DNA from: JBFAPK01 sp040676675
GTDB lineage: Bacteria; Actinomycetota; Actinomycetes; Mycobacteriales; Micromonosporaceae
Direction: 5' to 3'
DNA length: 40,790 bases
NCBI RefSeq assembly: GCF_040676675.1
Contig: NZ_JBFAPK010000058.1
Span: forward strand, 1 to 40,790
The notes under the pieces were generated by a model, which was not told the origin of the DNA, did not search any database, and saw only the letters and a list, made by a program, of their open reading frames with translations. The position numbers were made by a program, and so were the translations under genes. Within the stretch, counting starts at the first letter, position 1; the number at the start of each line of letters is the position of its first letter. Shown here piece after piece: positions 1 through 9,100 of this stretch.

Positions 1-79
1 AGATCTCCACCCCCCCCACACCCCCCTTTCCCTACCCCCCGCTGTTCCGAACTCCGGCCCGCCGGACTTTTGTGGGCGA
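1..79. other. low-complexity contig edge
   Basis: The first ~60 bases are dominated by C-runs unlike the ordinary coding GC bias of the neighbouring sequence. No gene is visible. This looks like a low-quality assembly end; whatever follows the RHS gene in the genome is not represented here. Confidence 0.55.
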
Positions 80-99
80 CCGGCCCCTCACGGGGCCGG
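80..99 (-). terminator. intrinsic terminator of the RHS gene
   Basis: A perfect 8-bp stem (CCGGCCCC / GGGGCCGG) with the 4-nt loop TCAC lies 30 nt beyond the RHS stop codon. On the minus strand it is followed shortly by an ACAAAAG stretch rather than a long U-run, as is usual for actinomycete terminators. Its position argues that the RHS gene is the last gene of its transcript. Confidence 0.6.
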
Positions 100-128
100 C
101 CCGCCGGACGTTCATGGTTCGCCGCGGA

Positions 129-3100
129 TCATCCGCCGCTGTGACCGGTGAGCATGTTGACGATCTTCTCCCACACCTCGCTCATCACGTTGTACTTCTC
201 GGTCGCGTCGGTGCCGTTGCGCGGCGGGCGCCGCTGGCCCGGGTACTCGGGCGGGCCCGGGTCGTCCCGCAGCGTGATGCCCCGGCCGTACTCCGTGTCG
301 GGGGGCTTGATGCCCCAGGTCTTCGGCTGCTCCAGCGGGTCACCGGCGCGGGCGGTACCGTCCGTCGGACGTACCCGGCCGAGCTGCTGGTCGATGTCGT
401 CCCAGTTGACCCCGTCGGGACCGTCCCCGGGCGGGCAGTTGTGCACTAGCACCGCCGTCTCGCCGGCCAGCACGTAGTAGGTGTGCACGTCGGCGACGGT
501 GAGGTCCCGCATGTCCCTGCCGCCGAGGTGGTTGCGGACGGCGGCCACGAGGACGCGCTCCCCGTCGGCGGTCCGCAGCTCGTGGCCCGGGGTCAGCTCG
601 CCCGCGTCCACCCACCTGTCGATGGTCTCGTCGAAGAACGGGTGGTGGGCGGTGGTCCGCAGCACCTCCGTACCGGCGAGGGCCGCGACGGCGACGGGTC
701 CCGCGACCGTACCGGCCGCGCCGGCCCGCGCCCCGGCGATTCGGGCGACCCGGGCGACCGTGACGTCGGTCAGCTCGGTGTCCCGGTTCAGGTGCAGGTC
801 GGTGACGACCTTCGGGGCGGACCGGCCGGTTTCCGGATCGGTCGTGGCGACCCGGTCACCGACCTTGACGTCCTTGATCGGACGCTTCGAGCCGTCGGCG
901 AGCAGGACCTTGGTGTTCGGATCGAAGCTGTGCTTGCAACCGGAGGCCGCCCGGCCACGGTAGAAGCCGCCGACGGCGCCACCGATGGCGGCACTGGTGA
1001 GCACGCCCCGCAGGTCGACCCGCCCCGTCATGGCCAGCTGGGTCAGCGCGTCGCCGACCCCGCCCGCGGTCGCCCCGGTGAGCACCCGTCCGCCGAGCGA
1101 GCCGGCGATGCCGCCCATCCTGCCGGCGAGCGCACCGGCGACCTTGCCACCGATCGCCCCGCCCGCGGCGCCGAGGGCACCCTGGGCCGCTCCCACGCCC
1201 GCGGAGGCGAAGGCGTCTCCCCAGTTGTGGATGTCGCCCTGGGCCGCGTCCTTCGCCAGGTTGATCACCGCTGCGGCACCGACCATGCAGGCCACAGCGC
1301 CGGCCCCGGCGGTGGCCGCGGTGCAGGCGATGCCGGCGAGGATGGCACCGCCGATCGCGACGGCCTCGATGATGGCGTTCTTGTTGTCCTTAACCCACTT
1401 CTCGGTCGCGTTGTACGCGTCCTTGACCGTGTTCGCGGCCTGCTTCACGACGCGTACCGTCTTCGCGACGATCTTGCTACCGGCCTGCTTGGCCTTGTGG
1501 TACACGGCCTGCGCCGCCCGTTTGACCTGGTGGACCTTGTGGGCGACGTATTTCTTGGCCTTGTGATAGGTCTTTTTCACCCACCGTTTGGCCTTGTGGT
1601 AGGTCTTCTTCACGAAGCGCTTTGCCTTTTTGTAGGTGTGCTTCACGAAGCGCTTGGCCTTCTTGTACGCCTTGCTGACCTTCTTCTTGACCGCGCGGAC
1701 GGCCTTGCTGACCTTCTTCTTCACCGCGTGGTAGGCCTTGCTCACCTTCTTCTTGGCGGCGCGGACGGCCTTGCCGACCTTCTTCTTGACCGAGCTGGCC
1801 TTCTTCTTGACCTTCTTCCAGAGGCTGCCGATGCCCCAGTGCCCGGTCGGGTCGGTCACGGTGAGCGGGTTGTCGTCGGCGTAGGCGAACCGGTTGGCGT
1901 TGACCGAGTCCGGAATCGGGTCCTCGTCGGCGGTGTCCCGGGTGTCGAACTGCGCGGTGTCGGTGTTGTACCAGCGGGCCCACATGTTGACCCGGCCGGT
2001 GACGAAGTCGGTCCACTCCGACTGGTAGCCGAGATGTCCCAGCATGCCGGCGGTGGCGACGACCCGGCCGAGCGGGTCGTACGTCGTCGAGCCGGTGAGC
2101 GCGGTGCCGGCGGCGGTGAACTGGCCGACCACGTCGGTGTGCAGGTCCGTCCAGGCCAGGGTCAGGTTCGAACCCGACGCCACGCCGAGCAGGTCGTCGT
2201 CGGCGTCGCGGGTATAGGTGGCGGTGCCGTCGGCGGCGAGGGTGTTGCCCGTACCGCTGTAGGTGAAGCCGGGCCGGATCAGCCGGCCGAGGGCGTCGTA
2301 GTCGTACGTCTCCGTGCCGGCGGGTGCCTGCTGGCTGCGTACCTGCCCGAAGGCGTCGGCCCGGGTGGCGTACGTGAGCGAGCCGCTGGTCTCCGAGGCC
2401 AGCGTGCCGCGCGCCGTGTACTGGTACGAGTCACCGCCCGCGCTGAGCAACTGGTTGCGCTGGTCGTACGTGAAGACCGTGTTGCCGATCCTCGTCCGGT
2501 TGCCGGCCTTGTCGTACTCGTACGCCGTGGTGGTGGTGCCGTCGCTGGCCGAGGTGAGCCGGTCGGCCAGGTCGTACGTGTAGGTGTTGGTGGTCGAGCC
2601 GGCGAACCCGGTCGTCGTCTTGGACTTCTCGTTGCCGTTCTCGTCGTACCCGTAGGTGATCTTCGCGATCGTGGCCCCGCCGGGGGTCTTCAGCTCGTCG
2701 CCCGTCAGCCGGTGCAGGTCGTCGTAGGAGATGCTCCGCCGGTTGCCGTTGTTGCCGTACGTGACGCTGTCGACCTGGTCCATCCGGTTGTAGCCGTACG
2801 CCACCTGCACGCCCGCCGCCGTGTTCACCACGGTCTTGACCCGGCCGGCGGTGTCGTAGCCGTAGCCGGTGGTGCCCGCCGCGTCGGTGCGGGCGGTCAT
2901 CTCGCCGTCCGGGTTGTAGGTGAAGGAGGAGTTGCCGGACGGGCCGGTGGTCGAGCGCAGCAGGTCCCGGTCGTCGTAGCTGAACGTGTTCGTCCCGCCG
3001 GGGGCCGACACCGACGTCAACCGCTCGGCGAGGTCGTAGCCGAAGACCCGGTCCGGGGTGGCCACCTCGGCGCCCGTACCGGTCTGCCGCTTGAGGTTGC

Positions 3101-6100
3101 CCATCTCGTCGTACGTGTTGGTGACGACCACCCCGCCGGGCTGCAGCTCGGAGCGGGCCTGGCCGGCCGCGTCGTAGACCGTGGTGAACGTCCGGTCGGC
3201 CGGGTTCGGGTATCTCGACGTGGCCGGCTCGATCTCCGACTCGGGCAGGTCCCAGCTGTTGTACGTGGTGATGAACGAGCTGCCGCGCCCGTCGGTGAAG
3301 CGGGTGCGGTTGCCGTTGACGTCGTAGCCGAACGTCGTGGTGATCGCGTCCGTGCCGCTGACCGGTTGCCGCTCGGAGACGACCATGCCGGTGACGTCGT
3401 AGGCGAAGGTGACCCGGGTGCCCCGGGCGTCGGTCGAGGCGAGCACGTTGCCCTCGGGGTCGTACTCGGTCGACTCGGTGGTGAGCAGGACGCCCGCGGC
3501 GCTGTACGCCCGGGTCGCCGTGCTCCGGCCCGCCATGTCGTAGGTGACCGTGGTGTAGGTGCCGTCGGGCATGGTGGTGCGGACGAGCCGGCCCGCGCCG
3601 TCGTAGGTGTAGCTGGTGACGTTGTTCGCGCCGTCGGTGTCGGTCGCCTGCTCACCGGCCGCGTTGTACGTCGACTTGGTCAGCACGCCGGCCGGCGAGC
3701 GTTCCTGCGCCAGCCAGCCGCCGAAGCCGTACGTGTAGGTGGTGGTGTAGCTGGCGGCGTCCTGCCGTACCGCCTCGGTGGTGGTGGTCTTGCGGCCGAG
3801 GTAGTCGTACGTGGCGGCGGTCACCGCGCCCACCGGGTCCGTCTCGGAGAGCACGTCGCCGAGCAGGTCGTAGGTGTACCTCGTCTCGCCCAGGTTCGGG
3901 GCGATCGTCTTGGCGACCCGCCCGAGCTGGTCGTAGACGTAGCGGGTGGTCCGGTTCAGCGGGTCCGTGGTCGCGGTCAGCTGCCCCTGGTCGTCGTAGT
4001 CGTAGCTGGTGACCGGCCGGATCGGGGTGGTGGAGCCGGGCGGCGTGTAGGCGGGCTGCCGCACCTCGTCCACCCGGCCGGCCGCGTCGTACGCGGTGAC
4101 CGTGACGTTGCCGGCCGCGTCCTTCGTCTCGACCTGTTCGCCGAAGGTGTTGTAGCCGGCGTACGTGATCGGACGGGTGGAGACCGGGGTGCCGCCGCCG
4201 CTCTCGGCCAGCACCGGCGGCGAGATGGTCGCCACCCGCTCGCCGTCCTCGTCGTACTCGTAGTCGGTGACGTTGCCGTTCGAATCGGTCTCGGCGGTGA
4301 CCAGACCGTCGGCGTCCCGCTGGTAGCTGGTCCGGACCACCCCCGCGTCCTTCGCGGGCGCGGTGCCGGCGTAGACGCCGCTGATCTCCGACGCCGTCAG
4401 CGCCCGCGAGTACGCCTGCGCGTCGCTGATCGAGCCGGACCAGTAGTCGGTCAGGGTGCCGTGGTACCTGACCCGGCCCATGGTCAGCGGGCCCCGGGCC
4501 GTCCACGGGACGCGGGTGGCCGGTACGGCCGTGGTCGCCGACAGCTGACCGTTGACGTAGAGCCGAATCTGCCCGGCCGCCGGGTCGTACACGCCGGTCA
4601 GGTGGGTCCACGTGTTCACCGCGGCGGCCGTCGCGGACCTGACCTGCACGGTGGAGGTCGACGGGTCGTCCCGGTCCGGCAGCACCAGCGACCAGCGGTC
4701 ACCGGCGTTGTGGTCGAACTTGACGTAGAAGCCGCTCTCCGAGTCGCCCTCCTGAGCGATCACCGTCCGGTTGCGCGACGCGTCGGTCAGGTACGCCCAG
4801 GCCGAGACGGTGAAGCCCCGCGCGGTGTCCAGCACCGGGCCCGCCGTCTCGATCACCGAGCTGGTGGCGTTGAAGCTCGCGGCTCCACCGCGCGCGGTGG
4901 ACCAGGTCACGTTCGTCGCGGTCGCCGGACTGTTGCCGGCCGAGTCGGCCGCCCGCGTGCCCGTCGTCTCGTTGAGCCGCCAGCGCCCCATCGGCGCCAT
5001 GGCCCCGTTGTGGGTCGTCTCGGCCAGCGGCCGGCCCACCGGGTCGTACAGGGTCTCCTGCCGGGCCACGAGCCCCGCCGGGTCGGTCAGGGTGCTGGCG
5101 ACCAGGTGGTCGTCGCGGGAGTACTCGTAGGCGGTGGTGCGCTTGAGGGTGGCGGGGTCCAGCGTGGACGACTTGACCCGGCCGGCGGCGTCGACCACGG
5201 CCGTGGTGGTCGTCGCGCCGTTGTTGCTCACCGTGGAGACCAGGTTGCCGGCCGCGTCGTACGCGTTCTCCTCCACCACGAACGACTCGCCGGTGGTCGG
5301 GTCGCGGCGGGTCACCTTCGCGGTCAACCCGTTGTCCGTGTACGTGTAGGCGGTCACCCAGCCCATCGCGTCGGTCTCGGAGGCGAGCCGCCCCGCCGGG
5401 TCGTACGCCTTGGAGGTCACCACCACGTCCCGGGCCGGGCCCGGCTGGTTCGGGTCGCCGGTGAAGCCGACCACGGTCGAGGTGAGCAGGTTGCCCTCGG
5501 CGTCGTACGTCGAGGTGGTGACGCCGCCGTCGGGCTCGGTCTCGCGGACCACGTTGCCGTACCCGTCGTACTGGAGCCGGGTGGTCTTGCCGGCCGAGTC
5601 GGTCGAGGTCTCCTGCTGGCCGCGCGCGTTGTACGTCGACGACTCGGTGCGCGGCGCGTCACCGCCGGTGGTGTCCGCCACGGTCTGCGAGGTGACCAGG
5701 CCGTCCGCGTCGTACACGGTCGTCGTCACGGGCGTGTGCACCGCGCCGCTGACCCGGTTCGTCACCGGCGGCTCGGTCTGGGTCGTCACCCGCCCCAGCC
5801 CGTCGTACCGGTACGAGGTGGTCAGCCCGGCCGGGTCGGAGTCGCTCGCCTCGGTCTCGGTGAGCACCCGCCCGAGACCGTCGTAGGTGAAGGTGGTGAC
5901 CTTGCCGGCCGGGTCGGTCACCTTCGCCACGTCACCGCTGCGGTAGTAGACCACCGACTGCTTCGCACCGCCCGGCGTGGTCACCGTCATCGGCAGGCCC
6001 GCCGGGGCGTACCCGCCGTCGAGGGCCGCCACGGTGGTGCCGTCCGTGTACGCGGTCGTGGTCACCCGGCCCAGCGCGTCGGTCGCCGTGGTCCGGTTGC

Positions 6101-9100
6101 CCTTGGCGTCGTAGGCGTAGCTCGTCAGGTACGTGTTGTCCGTCGCCGACGCCGACCGCCCGTCCCGCTCCGTCAGCAGCACGTCGTTGCGCGGGTCCGG
6201 GGTCAGCACCTCGCTGGTGGCGTCCGGGTAGTACGTCATGTAGACCGTGGAGCACCTGTTCGCCGACCGGTCCTGGCAGGTGGTCTGCGAGACGACGTTG
6301 CCACGGACGTCGTGCTCGCTGGTCGTCACGTTGCCGTTCGGGTCGGTGACCGTCCGCAGGAAGCCGGCCACGTCGTACCCGTACTGGGTCTTGTTGCCCA
6401 ACGCGTCCGTCTCGGCGACCTCGTGGCCGGTCGACAGCTCGTACACGTGCTGGATCGTGTGGTCGCCCGGATCGGTGATCGTCACGATCTTCACCGGGAT
6501 GCCCGAGGTCTTGTTCGCCGCGGCGAACTGCGCCGAGACCTGCGCCGCGGACAGCTGCGAGCGGAAGTACGCCACGTCGGCGATCTTCCCGGGGAAGTAC
6601 CCGACCGGGTTCGCGCTCACCCCGGGCCAGCTGCTCCACTTGCCCGCGCCCACGAACGCCCGCCGCGCGTCCGTCCCGACCAGCGGCTTGGCGAGCGTCC
6701 CGACCGCCTTGCCGTCCAGGTAGAGGGTCTGGGTGCCGGCCGCGGCGGCCAGGACCACGTGGTGCCACTTGCCGTCGTTCACCGCGCCGGTCGACGTGAC
6801 CGGCGCCTTGCTGCCGGTCCAGACCTGGCCGCGCAGCTTGCCGTCGGTGCCCACGTACAGCGCCGGCGTCCAGTACGTCGACGCGGCCGGGTCCTCGATC
6901 GCACCGGTCTGGTACGAGTACAGCACCCCGCCCGCGGTCGAACCGGACGGCATGTTGAACCACATGCTCACCGACGCCGGGCTCGTCGTCGGCACGTCGG
7001 CGGCCGGCAGCGACAGGTACGACGAGGTGCCGTCGAGGCTCGCCACGGTGGCGTCCTCGAACGGGCCGCCGCTCGCGCCGAGGGTGACCGTGCTGTAGGT
7101 CGCCACCGCGCCGTTGACCTCGTTGATCGCGTCGACCGTGCCGGTCTCGGCGAGCCGCCAGTAGTCGGACGGGCCGCCGGAGAGCACCGCGCCCGCGTAC
7201 ACCTGGCTCGACCCCGAGACGACCGGCGGGCCGAGCTTCCACACGCCGCCGTTGGCGTCCGTCACCTGCCGGACCGCGCCGGTGACCGGGTCGTAGTCGA
7301 CCACCGCCGAGGCGTTGCCCGACGGGCGTACCACCGACGTCAGCGGCCGGGCCGCCGCCTTGCCCGCCGAGTGGATGTTGGTCACGTCGGCCGCGGTCAG
7401 CGGGCGGTCGAAGAAGCCGACCTCGCCGATCGTGCCGGCGAAGTACGTCGCGTAACCGGTGTTGTCCGTCGGCTGCTGGTGCGGCTGGTCCGGCCAGTTG
7501 CCGCCGATGAACCCGCCGCCGAGGTAGCTGTTCGCGGCGCTCGCCGCGTCGATCATTTTCACCGCGCCGGACTTGGTGCCCACCAGCGCGCCGTCGAGGT
7601 ACAGCGACTGGCCGCTGCCGGCGGCGGATAGCACCACGTGGTGCCAGGCGCCGTCGGTGACCGGGGCGGCGGTGGCGATCGGCGCGGCGCCGCCGGTGGC
7701 CCAGAACTGGCCGTACAGCTTCCCGCTGCTGCCGATGTAGAGCGACGGGGTGTAGTTGCCCGGCGTGGTGGGGTTGGTGACCGGGTCCGCCTGGTAGCTG
7801 AAGAGCACCCCGCCCGGCGTCGTCGTCCGGAACCACAGGCTGATCGACTGGTTGCTCGCGCTGGTCACCAGCTTCGACGGCAGCTGCACCCGCGACGAGG
7901 TGCCGTTGAAGCCGCCGGCGGTCGCCGTCGAGCCGGGCAGCGGGCCGGCCTGGCCCAGGTTCACGTCCGTGTACCCGCCGCTGTCCGTGCCCTGGCTGGC
8001 CAGCACCGCGCTCGCCGCCGCCGCGACGCCGGCCCCCTCGGCCAGCCGCCAGTACGACCGGGGTCCGGCGTTCTGCACCGCCACCGGGTACCGGGTCGCC
8101 GTGCCGTACGTGTAGCTCGTGCAGGCCGTCGTCGACGTCGGCGGGCAGACCTTCGTCAGCAGGTCCCCGTCGTAGCTGTACCGCCAGGTCAGCACGGTGC
8201 TCGCGTCACCGGGCCGGACCGGGTCGGTGTAGACGGTGGCCACGTGCGGCGCGAGCGCCCCGGCCGGGGTGTCCCAGGTCAGGTACAGCGACCGGCCGGA
8301 GGCCGAGGTCACCTTCGTGACCCGGCCGGAGGTGAAGGTCAGGGTCTCGGTGCGCCCCTGCGCGTCGGCCAGCGAGGTCAGCCCGAACTGGCCGGCCGTA
8401 CCGGTCGCGGTGGTGAACGCGTACGTCGTCCCGTCCTTGTCGATCAACCGGTATCCGCCGGTCACCGCCGTGAACGAGGCGAACCGGCCCGACGGCGGCG
8501 TGAACGAGCCGTCCGTGTTCCGGCCGAACGCGACCTCCTGCCCGCCGGGGTAGGTCACGGCCACCGTCTGCAACCCGCCGGCCGCGTCCCGCTGCTCGGT
8601 CGCCTTGGCGTCGAACAGGCTCGACCAGCCGGTACCGAACGCCAGACCGGAGCGCGGGTCGAGGCTGTTGTACGACCGTTCCACCGACAGCGCCGGTCCC
8701 ACGGTCTGCACCGTGGCGTCCGTGGCCGACGTGGTGTAGTTGCCCACGTTCGGCTCGTACCCCGCGCCGCCGTTCTGCGCCAGCGCGGAGGTGATGAACG
8801 GCTGCGGCACCGGGGTGGTGAAGTCGTTCAGCCGCTGCGACGTGCTCACCAGCGAGCCGTCCTTCGCCCCGACCGTCCACCGGTACGACTCGGCCCACTT
8901 GAGCTTGCCCGCCGGCACCGACCAGCTGCGCGAGGAGATCCAGCCCGAGTCGGCCACCACGGTGCCGTCGCCGTCGTAGACCAGGAACTGGTACGTCAGG
9001 GCGTGCGGTGAGTCCGGGTCGTGCGCCGCCACCAGCAGCTCCGGCGTCAGCGTGGTCACCGCGCGACCCGACGGCGGGTACTGCGCGTCCACCTGCGGCG

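Noticed and set aside
483..7631. Very long open frame on the plus strand opposite the RHS gene
   Set aside because: It is the antisense shadow of the RHS gene: composition is dominated by Arg, Gly, Val and His from GC bias, with no domain or start signal.
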